DNA of 64,000 nt, from the NCBI RefSeq assembly GCF_009674585.1, contig NZ_WKJP01000001.1, positions 1,922,001 through 1,986,000 on the forward strand, given 5' to 3'. A program made the position numbers and the translations under genes. Position 1 is the first letter of the stretch; each line of letters starts with the position of its first letter. Origin of the DNA: Haloferax marinisediminis (GTDB lineage: Archaea > Halobacteriota > Halobacteria > Halobacteriales > Haloferacaceae). A model generated the notes under the pieces. That model was given only the letters and a program-made list of their open reading frames with translations, was not told where the DNA came from and searched no databases. This document shows, in pieces, positions 34,820 to 43,654 of the stretch.

Positions 34820-35140
34820 ATGTCCTACACGAAGGCCAACTACCGCGACGTAGACGAACTCGGCGGTGGCCTCCACTTCATGCGTGACGCGCTCGAAACC
34901 GAACGACTCGGCGTCACCATCCTCGAGTGCGACCCGAACTGGACCGGAAAGGCACACGACCACGCCGAAGAGGGTCACGAAGAGGTGTACTTCCTCGTCT
35001 CCGGGGTGGCCACGCTCGTCGTCGACGGTGAGGTGATTCCGCTCGAATCTGGTGACGCCGTTCGGGTGTCGCCGGAAGCGACGCGGCAGTTCCGAAACGG
35101 GGACACAGCGAGTTTCGTCGTCGTCACCGGGTCGCCCTGA
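34820..35140 (+). CDS. Small cupin-fold protein
   Basis: A 106-residue single-domain cupin. The metal-site motif is visible as KAHDHAEEGHEEVYFLVSGV (about 47-66) with H49/H51/H57-type histidines and Glu, followed by LESGDAVRVSPEATRQFRNG (second half). Such proteins bind metal and may be sensors, isomerases or dioxygenases; the role here is unknown. It follows dnaJ on the same strand and is 56 bp before the AMP-binding-like gene. Confidence 0.8.
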   Translation: MSYTKANYRDVDELGGGLHFMRDALETERLGVTILECDPNWTGKAHDHAEEGHEEVYFLVSGVATLVVDGEVIPLESGDAVRVSPEATRQFRNGDTASFVVVTGSP

Positions 35141-35195
35141 GGCACCCGACGGGCACCTCGGCGCCTTTTTTCACACCGACTCCGTAGGGGCGCGT

Positions 35196-35909
35196 ATGGA
35201 CGTCATCGGCGACCTCATGGCTCGCGACCGGCGAAGCGACCAACTCGCCTTACAGGTCGACGGTCCCGGCCGGACCTACACGTACTACGACCTCATCACC
35301 ACGTCGTACAAGGCGGGAAACGTGCTCCGGTATCTCGGGGTCGGAAAGGGAGCCAGTGTCGCCATCGAACCAGTCGCCCTCCCCGAACCGATACTGACCT
35401 TCCTCGGCGCGGCACAGCTCGGTGCCGTGACCGTCTTCGACCCGACGGCCGACGCACGCGCCGTCTTGGTCGACGTCGCTCGTGAATCGGAGTTCGACCT
35501 CCCACCGGGACGGAAACTCGCCGTCTACAACGGGCCACCGAGTTCGCCATCGACGACGCACTGGGAGAAAGAAGTGTGGAGCGAGAACCCGGCGGTCCAC
35601 CCAGAGATTGTCGATACTGACGACGTGGCGCTCGTCGCCGACGGCAGTGAGTATACACACGGCGAACTGCTCGATGCGGCACGAGAGGTCGTCGACGAGT
35701 ACGGTCTCGGCCCCGACGACACCGTGGCAGTTCGCTCGTCGCTCTCCCATCCCGGAACGCTCGCCGCCGGGATTCTCGCACCGCTTCTCGCTGGCGGAAC
35801 GATTCGGGTCACCGATGGGGACGACCCGGTAGAGGCAGCCCTCGCCGTCGGTGACGGCGCTCCCGAATCACCGTCGATATCACCCGACAACGCCATACCG
35901 AACCGTTGA
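35196..35909 (+). CDS. Short AMP-binding-like (acyl-CoA synthetase-related) protein
   Basis: A 237-residue protein whose N-terminal part resembles the first lobe of adenylate-forming enzymes (GRTYTYYDLITTSYKAGNVL and GASVAIEPVALPEPILTFLG), and a later part with DDVALVADGSEYTHGELLDA. Standard acyl-CoA synthetases have 500-660 residues with an SSGTTGxPKG ATP loop and a C-terminal cap; neither is present here. It is therefore a shortened relative, perhaps a regulatory or carrier-like protein, or a decayed gene. It stands 44 bp before the GNAT gene, and a full acetyl-CoA synthetase is encoded nearby at 36502-38496. ATG 35196 is chosen, since the upstream frame overlaps the cupin gene. Confidence 0.6.
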   Translation: MDVIGDLMARDRRSDQLALQVDGPGRTYTYYDLITTSYKAGNVLRYLGVGKGASVAIEPVALPEPILTFLGAAQLGAVTVFDPTADARAVLVDVARESEFDLPPGRKLAVYNGPPSSPSTTHWEKEVWSENPAVHPEIVDTDDVALVADGSEYTHGELLDAAREVVDEYGLGPDDTVAVRSSLSHPGTLAAGILAPLLAGGTIRVTDGDDPVEAALAVGDGAPESPSISPDNAIPNR

Positions 35910-35948
35910 CGCAGAAAGTACTTACCACGTTCACGTCCTGTGTTTTTC

Positions 35949-36485
35949 ATGGCAGACACCACCGTCGTCTCCGGCGACCGAGTCTCACTTCGCCCCGTCG
36001 AACGCGACGACGCTGAACTCCTCCAGCGGTCGACGACTGACCCCGAGATTCGCGTCCCGCTCGGTGCCCCGAAACCACAGAATCGGAATCAAGCCACCGA
36101 GTTCATCGAGAAGACGGTCGAAGAGGGCGACAACATCGCGTTCGTCGTCGAGGTGGACGGCGAGTCGGTCGGATTCGTCATGGTCGAAATCCGCGACTAT
36201 GGTCGCCCGGAACTCGTCTACTGGTTGCTCCCCGAGTATCACGGACAGGGCTACGGGACCGACGCCGTCGGCTGTCTCGTCGACTACGTCTTCCGAACGG
36301 TCGACTGCCACGGACTCCAAGCAGTCACGTTCGATTTCAACGACGCCTCGCGTGGCGTCCTCGAACGCCTCGGATTCAGTCGAGAAGGGCGATTACGCGA
36401 AGCGGCGTTCGTCGACGGGTCGTACGTGGACGTCCTTCGATTTGGCCTGCTTCGCCGAGAGTGGGACGCGGCACAGTCCGACTGA
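35949..36485 (+). CDS. GNAT N-acetyltransferase (RimJ/RimL type)
   Basis: A 178-residue GNAT enzyme. It has VSLRPVERDDAELLQRSTTD near the start, the acetyl-CoA pyrophosphate loop PEYHGQGYGTDAVGCLVDY (about 93-111) and NDASRGVLERLGFSREGRLR (about 132-151), the RimJ/RimL pattern for N-terminal or small-molecule acetylation. ATG 35949 (MADTTVV) is preferred over 35940. The acceptor is unknown. It is convergent with the acetyl-CoA synthetase gene, which makes its cosubstrate, but a functional link is not shown. Confidence 0.83.
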   Translation: MADTTVVSGDRVSLRPVERDDAELLQRSTTDPEIRVPLGAPKPQNRNQATEFIEKTVEEGDNIAFVVEVDGESVGFVMVEIRDYGRPELVYWLLPEYHGQGYGTDAVGCLVDYVFRTVDCHGLQAVTFDFNDASRGVLERLGFSREGRLREAAFVDGSYVDVLRFGLLRREWDAAQSD

Positions 36486-36501
36486 CTGTCTGTTCGGCGG
36501 C

Positions 36502-38496
36502 TTACGACGCCTTCTCTATCTTTTCGAGCGCCTCTGGGTTCTCGATGCTGCTCATGTCGCCGAGGTCTTCGCCTGCGTAGATGGCCGAGATTGCCCGCCG
36601 GATAATCTTTCCAGATTGGGTCTTCGGGAACTCGTCCACGAAGAGAATCTCGCGGGGGCGGAACGGCTTGCCGAGTTCGTCGCCGACGACGCCACGGAGT
36701 TCCTCGCGCAGGTCGTCGCTGCCGTCGACACCGTCTTCGAGGACGACGTAGGCGACGACGGCGGTTCCGGTGGTGTCGTCTGGAACGCCGACGGCGGCGG
36801 CTTGATTGACAGCGACGTGTTCGATGAGTGCGCCTTCGACTTCAGCGGGGCCGACCTTACGACCCGCCACGTTGAGGGCATCGTCGGCACGGCCGTGGAG
36901 GAACCAGAAGCCGTCTTCGTCTTTCTGTGCCCAGTCGCCGTGGTCCCAGAGGTCCTCCCACGAGGACCAGTAGGTGTCGAGATAGCGCTCGTCGCCGTCC
37001 CAGAGGCTCTTGGTCATCGACGGACAGGAGTCGCGAGCGACGAGGAAGCCACGTTCGTGGGTATCGGCGATGGACTCACCCGAGGAGTCCACGATGTCGA
37101 TATCCATCCCGATGCCCGGACCACCGAGCGAACACGGTTTGAGGGGTTGTGTCGGCATCGGCATGAGGAAGCACCCACAGATTTCGGTCCCGCCGGAGAT
37201 GTTGATGATTGGTGCCTCGCCGCCGCCGACGTGCTCGTAGAACCACATCCACGACTCGGGGTCCCACGGTTCGCCGGTCGACCCGAGCAGTCTGAGTGAC
37301 GACAGGTCGTGTTGGTCGACGTACTCGTCGTCGTACTTCCGGAGGGCTCGAATCGCAGTGGGCGAGATGCCGAACGTGGTCAGGCGATGGCGCTCTATCA
37401 TATCCCAGAACCGGTCGGGTTCCGGGTAGTCTGGTGCGCCTTCGTACATGAAGATGGTCCCCGCGAAGGTGTGGTTCCCGATGAGCGTCCACGGACCCAT
37501 CATCCATCCGATGTCGGAGACCCAGAAGAAGCGGTCTTCGGGTTTCTGGTCGAAGCCGAAGTGAATCTCCTTGGCCGTCTGCATCAGCACGCCTGCGTGC
37601 GTGTGAACGATTCCTTTCGGCTTGCCCGTCGTCCCCGACGAGTACAAGAGCATCGACTCGGCGTCCGACGGGAGGTGTTTCGTCTCGTACTCGCTGTCGG
37701 CCTCGCCGACGGTGTCGTCCCACCACTCGTCGCGGCCGTCGGTCCACGGGACGGCTTGGTCGCTGTCTTCGAACCGCTGGTAGACGACAGTGTGTTCGAC
37801 ACACCCAGCCTCTTCGATGGCCTCGTCAGCAGTCTCTTTCAGCCGGATTTCCGACCCACGGCGGTAGAATCCGTCGGCGGTGAAGAGCACCGAGCACTCG
37901 GGGTCTTCGAGACGCGTCGCCGTGGCGTCGACACCGAATCCGGAGAAGATCGGGACGGCGATGGCACCGACTTTGAAACAGCCATAGAGGATGGAGATGA
38001 CCTCGGGAACCATCGGCATGTAGAGGCCGACGGTGTCGCCTGTCTCGATGCCGTAGGATTCGAGGACGTTGGCGACGCGGTTCGCCTCCTGATAGAGGTC
38101 GTGGTAGGTCCGTTGGACGACTTCGCCGTCCTCGCCCTCCCAGATGCAGGCGACGCGGTTCCGGTTCGGCGAGTCGACCGCCGCGTGGCGGTCGAGGACG
38201 TTGTGCGCGATGTTGAGTTCACCGCCGGGATACCACTGTGAGAACTGTGGGCCGTCGGTGTCGTCCCGAACTTCGTCGTAGTCTTCGTAGAAGTCGATAC
38301 CGAGGTAGTCGACGAGTTCGTCCCAGAACCACTCGACGCCGGACTCACCGACGCCCGGAATCTCTGTCGTAGTCCGCTCGATGAGTTCGTCGTAGTCCGA
38401 AATGTCGTACTCCCGCATGAACTGCGTCACGTTGGCGTCCTCGACGAACGCCGGGTCGGGTTCGTGCACCACCGTGTCGGTATCGGGTACGTCCAT
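36502..38496 (-). CDS. acs: Acetyl-CoA synthetase family (AMP-forming)
   Basis: A 664-residue adenylate-forming acyl-CoA synthetase. The ATP loop YSSGTTGKPKGIVHTHAG (about 262-279), NISGGTEICG (near 405), the hinge and A8 region FWFLHGRADDALNVAGRKVG (about 535-555) and the C-terminal lysine motif PKTQSGKIIRRAI (about 630) are all present. The length fits Acs enzymes that make acetyl-CoA (or propionyl-CoA) from the acid, ATP and CoA. Haloarchaea often carry several Acs paralogues, so the exact acid is not certain. ATG 38496 (MDVPDTDTVV) is chosen over 38523. The gene is divergent from the GNAT gene at 38620. Confidence 0.87.
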   Translation of the reverse strand: MDVPDTDTVVHEPDPAFVEDANVTQFMREYDISDYDELIERTTTEIPGVGESGVEWFWDELVDYLGIDFYEDYDEVRDDTDGPQFSQWYPGGELNIAHNVLDRHAAVDSPNRNRVACIWEGEDGEVVQRTYHDLYQEANRVANVLESYGIETGDTVGLYMPMVPEVISILYGCFKVGAIAVPIFSGFGVDATATRLEDPECSVLFTADGFYRRGSEIRLKETADEAIEEAGCVEHTVVYQRFEDSDQAVPWTDGRDEWWDDTVGEADSEYETKHLPSDAESMLLYSSGTTGKPKGIVHTHAGVLMQTAKEIHFGFDQKPEDRFFWVSDIGWMMGPWTLIGNHTFAGTIFMYEGAPDYPEPDRFWDMIERHRLTTFGISPTAIRALRKYDDEYVDQHDLSSLRLLGSTGEPWDPESWMWFYEHVGGGEAPIINISGGTEICGCFLMPMPTQPLKPCSLGGPGIGMDIDIVDSSGESIADTHERGFLVARDSCPSMTKSLWDGDERYLDTYWSSWEDLWDHGDWAQKDEDGFWFLHGRADDALNVAGRKVGPAEVEGALIEHVAVNQAAAVGVPDDTTGTAVVAYVVLEDGVDGSDDLREELRGVVGDELGKPFRPREILFVDEFPKTQSGKIIRRAISAIYAGEDLGDMSSIENPEALEKIEKAS

Positions 38497-38619
38497 AAAT
38501 CGACGTACTGCCACTGGGGGCATGAATCTTTACTGTTCTTTCATGCGAATGGGGGCGACCGACGGGAATCGCCTCACCTGGCCGGGGTGTTTTTATCCAC
38601 CGGAAGGGTATACTGAGAT

Positions 38620-39204
38620 ATGTACGTCCGGGATGCCAAGAACCGAGACGAGGCCTGGTTGCTCGATGCACTCGAGGACTTGGAACTCGACGATGGCGCG
38701 TTCCGCTCCCGCGACTACGTCATCGCACTCGACGAAGAGACGAACGAGAAGGCTGGATTCGGCCGGATTCGCGTTCACAAGGGTGACGAGTCGTTCTGTG
38801 AGATTACCTGTGTTGGCGTTCCAGAGCGGTGGCGTGGGCAGGGAGTCGGTGCACACGTCATCGAGCGCCTGGTCGACCGTGCGACGGCCGAGGGCTACGA
38901 CACCGTCTACGGCTTTTCGTCTGCACACCGCTACTGTATGCAGTTTGGGTTCGACCCTGTCGATGCTGCGGACCTCTCCGAACGGGTCGAGCGTCGCTTC
39001 GAGCAGGTCAAGTCGCGTGACGCGGACGCCATCGCGGTCCGACTTTCCAACGACGAGTTCATGATGCCGGACCGACTCCGAGAGCGGTTCAAGGTGGCTA
39101 CCCCGGCCTCCAGCGCCGACGAGGCGGAACCGGAACTCACGGCAGAAGATTTCGGCTACGACGAAGAGACGCCGACGAAGTACTCCACGAACCTGCGGCG
39201 CTGA
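38620..39204 (+). CDS. GNAT-family N-acetyltransferase
   Basis: A 194-residue GNAT protein. After MYVRDAKNRDEAWLLDALED, the acetyl-CoA loop is CVGVPERWRGQGVGAHVIER (about 66-85), and then YGFSSAHRYCMQFGFDPVD (about 99-117). The C-terminus carries an acidic extension (about 150-194, PASSADEAEPELTAEDFGYD) of unknown role. The acceptor is not identifiable, although the loop is similar to arginine-pathway acetyltransferases. It is divergent from acs with 123 bp between starts. Confidence 0.8.
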   Translation: MYVRDAKNRDEAWLLDALEDLELDDGAFRSRDYVIALDEETNEKAGFGRIRVHKGDESFCEITCVGVPERWRGQGVGAHVIERLVDRATAEGYDTVYGFSSAHRYCMQFGFDPVDAADLSERVERRFEQVKSRDADAIAVRLSNDEFMMPDRLRERFKVATPASSADEAEPELTAEDFGYDEETPTKYSTNLRR

Positions 39205-39207
39205 CAC

Positions 39208-39474
39208 TCAGGTTCGGTCGTCGAGGAAGTCCGTGCTGAAGACAATCCACGTCAGCACGCTACAGAAGAGAATCGGCGGAAGGATAGCGAAGCCCCAGAG
39301 TGGTTCGAGTCCCTGCATCAAGATGAGCACGACGTCTGCGAGTCCGAGTGCGAGGAACGGGGCAGTCGCCAACGCGGCGCGTTTCCGGTTCTTTCCACCC
39401 TCTTCTTCCGGAAGCGGCCCGGGCGATGGCTCACCGGTCGAAGACGACGTGGATGTCGACGAGGGCGCGTCCAT
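39208..39474 (-). CDS. Small two-span membrane protein
   Basis: An 88-residue protein with a Ser/Thr/Asp-rich N-terminus (MDAPSSTSTSSSTGEPSPGP) and two hydrophobic helices (ALATAPFLALGLADVVLILM and LWGFAILPPILFCSVLTWIV). ATG 39474 is preferred over 39501. It stops just after the GNAT stop on the other strand and lies downstream of another small membrane gene (39538-39789) in the same direction, 63 bp away. Function unknown. Confidence 0.65.
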   Translation of the reverse strand: MDAPSSTSTSSSTGEPSPGPLPEEEGGKNRKRAALATAPFLALGLADVVLILMQGLEPLWGFAILPPILFCSVLTWIVFSTDFLDDRT

Positions 39475-39537
39475 GGTCGTCCCTCTGACCCGAACGAGCA
39501 AAAACAGTCCGCCTTTCGACTGCGAACAGTGTGGCCC

Positions 39538-39789
39538 TCAAGCGTCTTCGAGGCGCGACGCGAACTCGACGAGACCGAACAGGACTGCGAGGACGAGCGC
39601 CGAGACGACCATCCCGTAGAGGCTGAACGCCAGCGGTGACGTCGGGAGCGAGAGGACGCCGAACAGTGATACTTCGGCGGTGACCTGTCCACCGTTTTCG
39701 CCGATGAAGACGCCGAGAATTCCCGAGATTACCACGACGGTCGCACCGACGAGGAGGAGGATGTTTCGGCCGCCCAATGTGTCGTTCAC
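39538..39789 (-). CDS. Small two-span membrane protein (DUF7520-like)
   Basis: An 83-residue membrane protein with two hydrophobic helices (ILLLVGATVVVISGILGVFI and SPLAFSLYGMVVSALVLAVL) separated by a short outside loop, and the C-terminus EFASRLEDA. I recall a haloarchaeal DUF7520 family of this appearance, at low certainty. The gene is paired with 39208-39474 in one direction. It is divergent from cdd. Function unknown. Confidence 0.62.
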   Translation of the reverse strand: MNDTLGGRNILLLVGATVVVISGILGVFIGENGGQVTAEVSLFGVLSLPTSPLAFSLYGMVVSALVLAVLFGLVEFASRLEDA

Positions 39790-39925
39790 GATGCCGGCTT
39801 AGGACTGAACGGTATAGTCGTTTGCGGGACGGTGCGACGTGAGAGGTGAGAGACGACTCTCAGCTATTCCTGACAGTCACGGAGACGAACGAACTAAGCT
39901 ACCCCGCACGAATCACGGCCACACG

Positions 39926-40348
39926 ATGCCCGAACTACTCGTCGAACGCGCCCGCGAAGCGCTCGACAACGCCTACGTTCCGTACTCTGAGTACACTGTC
40001 GGTGCCGCGCTCAGAACCGCCGATGGGTCGGTGTACGTCGGGTGTAACATCGAGAACGCCAACTACTCGAACAGCCTCCACGCCGAAGAAGTCGCCATCG
40101 CGGAAGCGGTGAAGAACGGCCACACCGAGTTCGACAAAATCGCAGTCACCTCGGGTGCGCTCGATGGCGTCACCCCGTGTGGGATGTGCCGGCAGACACT
40201 CGCCGAGTTCGCCGACGAGGACCTCGAAATCGTCTGCGACCTCGGCGGCGACGACACGGCCGTGTACACACTGGGTGAACTCTTGCCCAACACCATCTCA
40301 CTGGACACCCTCGAAGCCGCCGCCGAGAAGCGCGACCGCGACGAGTAA
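39926..40348 (+). CDS. cdd: Cytidine deaminase
   Basis: A 140-residue cytidine deaminase. The zinc site is complete: NSLHAEEVAIAEAV (His and catalytic Glu, about 50-63) and TPCGMCRQTLAEF (two Cys, about 84-96). The nucleoside-binding part is GCNIENANYSNS (about 38-49). The enzyme converts cytidine and deoxycytidine to uridine forms in salvage. ATG 39926 is chosen, because upstream 29 residues are basic and family members start MxELLxxAxxA. The stop at 40346-40348 is one base before the GTG start of the metzincin gene, so the two are co-transcribed. udp follows. Confidence 0.93.
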   Translation: MPELLVERAREALDNAYVPYSEYTVGAALRTADGSVYVGCNIENANYSNSLHAEEVAIAEAVKNGHTEFDKIAVTSGALDGVTPCGMCRQTLAEFADEDLEIVCDLGGDDTAVYTLGELLPNTISLDTLEAAAEKRDRDE

Positions 40349-40349
40349 C

Positions 40350-41456
40350 GTGCCATCCACCGCCGACCACGGCGGGCGTTCGCTCGTACTCGCGCTGCTC
40401 GTTCTCCTCTCGGGATGTGCTGGGCTCCCGGCGGAACCATCGGTCGACGCCGCCCTGTTCGACTCGTCGTCTGGCGTTGCACTCGGTGTTGGCTCGGACC
40501 CGGTGCCGACAGCGTCGCCTGCGGTGCCGAACTCTGAGGTGGAACCCGCAGACAATCCGTGGGGTCACACACCCATCGTCGTCGGAGTCGATGGACTCGA
40601 CGACGGCCGAGATTACGCATCGCTGGTCGAGTCGGCGGTCACGTACTGGCACGAGAACGCGACTGAAACTGCCTACGACCCGGCGTTCGTCGTTAGACCG
40701 AACGCGTCGAATCCGGACGTTCGCGTCACAGTCGTCGAAGAGATTACGTCCTGCGGTGGGTACCACGGGCGAGATGCCGTCGGATGCGCTCCTATCTTGA
40801 ACAGTTCGAGCAGTGAGAACACGACTCCCGTGCTGGTGAGTGCTGGCTACGACGACGAGACGACGAGAACCGTCATCACCCACGAGTTCGGTCATCTTCT
40901 GGGCCTCACCCACGACGATGCCGAGCGATACGACGTGATGGGGCCTCGAATCGAGACGACACCACTCCCGGTTCCGAACGCAACGACCCGCGACTATCCG
41001 TACCACGACACCACGCTCACTGTGTACGTCGACCTCTCGAACGTCTCGGCAGCCGAACGAGACGCCTACGAGGCCGAAATCGACCACGCGTTGAGCTACT
41101 ACGAGTCGGGTGCAGCGGGCTTTTCGCCCGAGGGACTCACGCTCACTCGTGTTTCAGACCCGTCTCGGGCGCAGGTCGTCATCTCGGTCGCCCCCTTCGA
41201 AGATGGATACTCGGGGGCCCGATGGCGACGAACTGGCGAGTCGACCGACGGTGACGACGCGTTCGAGTGGTACACCGGCGGAGACATCATCGTAGACGCG
41301 GGCATGGGTCCCACCCTCGTCGATTGGTACGTCGGGTCTGCACTGGGGTATCTGCTCGCGGCCGACGACCGGTCGGAGTTGCCGCCACCGTTCCGCGATA
41401 GCGACCTGCGAGACGACCCACAGTGGCGCGGTGTGACGAACGAATCGGCGTGGTGA
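40350..41456 (+). CDS. Secreted zinc protease lipoprotein (metzincin type)
   Basis: A 368-residue lipoprotein with the signal SLVLALLVLLSGCAG (lipobox LSGC) and a metzincin zinc site HEFGHLLGLTH (about 182-192), followed 7 residues later by YDVMGPR, the met-turn. The extra ligand His is in place, so it is probably active, a matrixin/archaemetzincin-like protease at the cell surface. The C-terminal half (about 230-360) resembles a second domain ending in the unclear WYTGGDIIVDAGMGP motif. GTG 40350 follows the cdd stop by one base. A protease gene between cdd and udp is unusual. Confidence 0.75.
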   Translation: MPSTADHGGRSLVLALLVLLSGCAGLPAEPSVDAALFDSSSGVALGVGSDPVPTASPAVPNSEVEPADNPWGHTPIVVGVDGLDDGRDYASLVESAVTYWHENATETAYDPAFVVRPNASNPDVRVTVVEEITSCGGYHGRDAVGCAPILNSSSSENTTPVLVSAGYDDETTRTVITHEFGHLLGLTHDDAERYDVMGPRIETTPLPVPNATTRDYPYHDTTLTVYVDLSNVSAAERDAYEAEIDHALSYYESGAAGFSPEGLTLTRVSDPSRAQVVISVAPFEDGYSGARWRRTGESTDGDDAFEWYTGGDIIVDAGMGPTLVDWYVGSALGYLLAADDRSELPPPFRDSDLRDDPQWRGVTNESAW

Positions 41457-41521
41457 ACGGTTCTGCGGTCGGTCATTTTGGAGAACGCAAGAATTTCCAC
41501 TGTTCACCTTGGAGTAGTCGT

Positions 41522-42340
41522 ATGAACGACAGTGAGGACCCAAACGCCGAGGTACAGTACCACCTCGAAGTCGGTCCAGCGGACCTCGCAGATGCCGTCT
41601 TGCTCCCCGGAAACCCCGAGCGCGTCGACAAGATAACCGCGCTGTGGGACGACCACGAGGAGAAAGCATACCATCGTGAGTACCGCACCGCGACCGGGAC
41701 GTACGACGAGACACCAATCTCGGTCACGTCGACGGGTATCGGCAGTCCATCGGCCGCAATCGCCGTCGAAGAACTCGCGCGCGTTGGCGTCGATACGTTC
41801 ATCCGCGTCGGGTCGTGTGGTGCCATCCAACCCGAGATGGACGTCGGTGACCTCGTCATCACCTCGGGCGCTGTCAGGCAGGAAGGAACCTCCAAGGAGT
41901 ACGTCCGCGAGGACTACCCCGCCGTCGCCGACCACGAAGTCGTCTCTGCTCTCGTCGCTGCGGCCGAGCGACTCGGATACGACTACCACGTCGGTCTCAC
42001 GATGAGCGCAGACTCGTTCTACGCCGGTCAGGGTCGCCCGGGACTCGACGAATTCCGCGCTGCAGGCTCTGAGTCGCTCGTCGAAGAGCTCCAGAACGCG
42101 AACGTGAAGAACATCGAGATGGAGGCGTCGGCGCTGTTGACCATCGCCAACATCTACGGACTGCGCGCCGGTGCCGTCTGTTCTGTGTACGCGAATCGCG
42201 TCACAGGAGAGTTCCGAACCGAAGGCGAGTCCCGTGCGGCCGAAGTCGCGAGCCTCGCGGTTCACCTCCTCGCGAAGATGGACGAAGTCAAACAGGAAGC
42301 GGGTGTCGACCACTGGCACGCCGGACTGAGCCTCGAGTAA
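41522..42340 (+). CDS. udp: Uridine/purine nucleoside phosphorylase (PNP_UDP_1 family)
   Basis: A 272-residue phosphorylase. It begins VQYHLEVGPADLADAVLLPG, with phosphate-loop LPGNPERV (about 27-34) and GIGSPSAAIAVEEL (about 72-85), and the base-site region FIRVGSCGAIQPEMDVGDL (about 94-112), NVKNIEMEASALLTIANIYG (about 195-214). The family splits uridine or other nucleosides with phosphate; cdd upstream produces uridine, so this is likely Udp. The ATG at 41522 is preceded by a weak SD CTTGGAG at 41509-41515. It stands 65 bp behind the metzincin gene and may be part of the same operon. Confidence 0.88.
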   Translation: MNDSEDPNAEVQYHLEVGPADLADAVLLPGNPERVDKITALWDDHEEKAYHREYRTATGTYDETPISVTSTGIGSPSAAIAVEELARVGVDTFIRVGSCGAIQPEMDVGDLVITSGAVRQEGTSKEYVREDYPAVADHEVVSALVAAAERLGYDYHVGLTMSADSFYAGQGRPGLDEFRAAGSESLVEELQNANVKNIEMEASALLTIANIYGLRAGAVCSVYANRVTGEFRTEGESRAAEVASLAVHLLAKMDEVKQEAGVDHWHAGLSLE

Positions 42341-42424
42341 TCCGACAACCGTCGAACCCGAATTTCGACGATATGGGCCGTATAGTCCCAAAATTGCCAC
42401 CGAGCGGGAGACGGTTTCAAAGCC

Positions 42425-42432
42425 CCTTTATC
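42425..42432 (+). promoter_or_regulatory. TATA box of ndh
   Basis: CCTTTATC at 42425-42432 lies 23-30 nt before ATG 42455, suiting a leaderless promoter for the NADH dehydrogenase gene. Confidence 0.5.
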
Positions 42433-42454
42433 TGATGACTGCACAGACGACGAC

Positions 42455-43648
42455 ATGAGCACGCAGGTCGTCGTTCTCGGCTCGGGCTACGCCGGGGCCG
42501 GCGCAGTAAAACGCCTCGAAAAGGAACTCGGTCACGACGCACAGCTGACGTGGGTCGCCGAACACGACTACCACCTCGTCCTCCACGAGGTCCACCGATG
42601 TATTCGTGACCCGAGCGTCGAGTCGAACATCGCGATCCCCATCGACGACGTGAAATCCAGCGAGACGGACTTCGTCAAGGGCCGTGTGACCGACGTCGAC
42701 GCCGACGAGCGCGTCGTCGAACTCGAAGGTGGCGACACCGTCGACTACGACTACCTTCTGGTCGCGATTGGGTCGTCGACGGCCTTCTTCGGCATCGAGG
42801 GCCTCGAAGAGTACGCACACCAGCTCAAGGGTCTCGACGACGCCCGCGAGATTCACCAGGACATCAAGCAGGCCTCCGCAGACGCCTCGCGTGACGACCC
42901 CGCACAGGTCGTCATCGGCGGTGCTGGCCTCTCCGGTATCCAGACGGCCGCGGAAGTCGCCGAATACCGCGACCTGAACCGCGCCTCCATCGACATCAAA
43001 CTCGTCGAAGGGATGGACGAAATCTTCCCCGGCAACGACCCAGAACTGCAGGGTGCGCTCCGGCGTCGTCTCGAAGATCTCGACATCGACATCCTGACCG
43101 GCGACTTCATCTCGAAAGTCGACGAGGAGACCGTCTTCATCGGCGGTGGCGAAGACGAAGCACCCGACGAAGTCGCCTACGACGTGCTAGTTTGGACGGG
43201 CGGCATCACGGGGCAGCCCGAAGCGCAGGAACTCGAACTCGAACAGGACGAGCGCTCCCACCGCTTCTACGCCGAGGACGACTTCCAGACGAGCGACGAG
43301 CGCATCTTTGCGGTCGGTGACTGTGCCCTCGTCGAACAGGGCTCCGACAGCGTCGCGCCGCCGACGGCACAGGCCGCCTGGGACGCCGCAGACGTCGCCG
43401 GAGCGAACGTCGCCCGCGCCATCGACGGACGCCCGCTCAAGCGCTGGTCGTTCACGGACAAAGGGACGGTCATCTCCATCGGTGAGGACGCCGTCGCACA
43501 CGGTGTCAAGTTCCCCGTCGTCGGTGAGTTCCCGGTCAACGTCTTCGGCGGTCCGCTCGCGAAAGTGCTGAAGAAGGGTATCGCTGCGAACTGGATTGCC
43601 GACGTGACGACCGTCAACCGCGCAGTCTCGGCCTGGAGCGACCTGTAG
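42455..43648 (+). CDS. ndh: Type II NADH dehydrogenase (NDH-2)
   Basis: A 397-residue flavoprotein with two Rossmann folds: the FAD-binding QVVVLGSGYAGAGAVKRLEK (about 4-23) and the NAD(H)-binding VVIGGAGLSGIQTAAEVAE (about 150-168). The second FAD contact FAVGDCALVEQ (about 287-297) and the quinone-side C-terminus are typical. NDH-2 oxidises NADH without pumping protons and passes electrons to menaquinone at the membrane. Haloarchaea lack a typical NADH-using complex I input module, so NDH-2 is the main entry point. ATG 42455 follows TATA box 42425-42432. Confidence 0.88.
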   Translation: MSTQVVVLGSGYAGAGAVKRLEKELGHDAQLTWVAEHDYHLVLHEVHRCIRDPSVESNIAIPIDDVKSSETDFVKGRVTDVDADERVVELEGGDTVDYDYLLVAIGSSTAFFGIEGLEEYAHQLKGLDDAREIHQDIKQASADASRDDPAQVVIGGAGLSGIQTAAEVAEYRDLNRASIDIKLVEGMDEIFPGNDPELQGALRRRLEDLDIDILTGDFISKVDEETVFIGGGEDEAPDEVAYDVLVWTGGITGQPEAQELELEQDERSHRFYAEDDFQTSDERIFAVGDCALVEQGSDSVAPPTAQAAWDAADVAGANVARAIDGRPLKRWSFTDKGTVISIGEDAVAHGVKFPVVGEFPVNVFGGPLAKVLKKGIAANWIADVTTVNRAVSAWSDL

Positions 43649-43654
43649 AACGAC

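Noticed and set aside
35851-37299. 482-residue plus frame over the GNAT and acs genes
   Set aside because: It covers two genes on different strands and has no coherent domain pattern.
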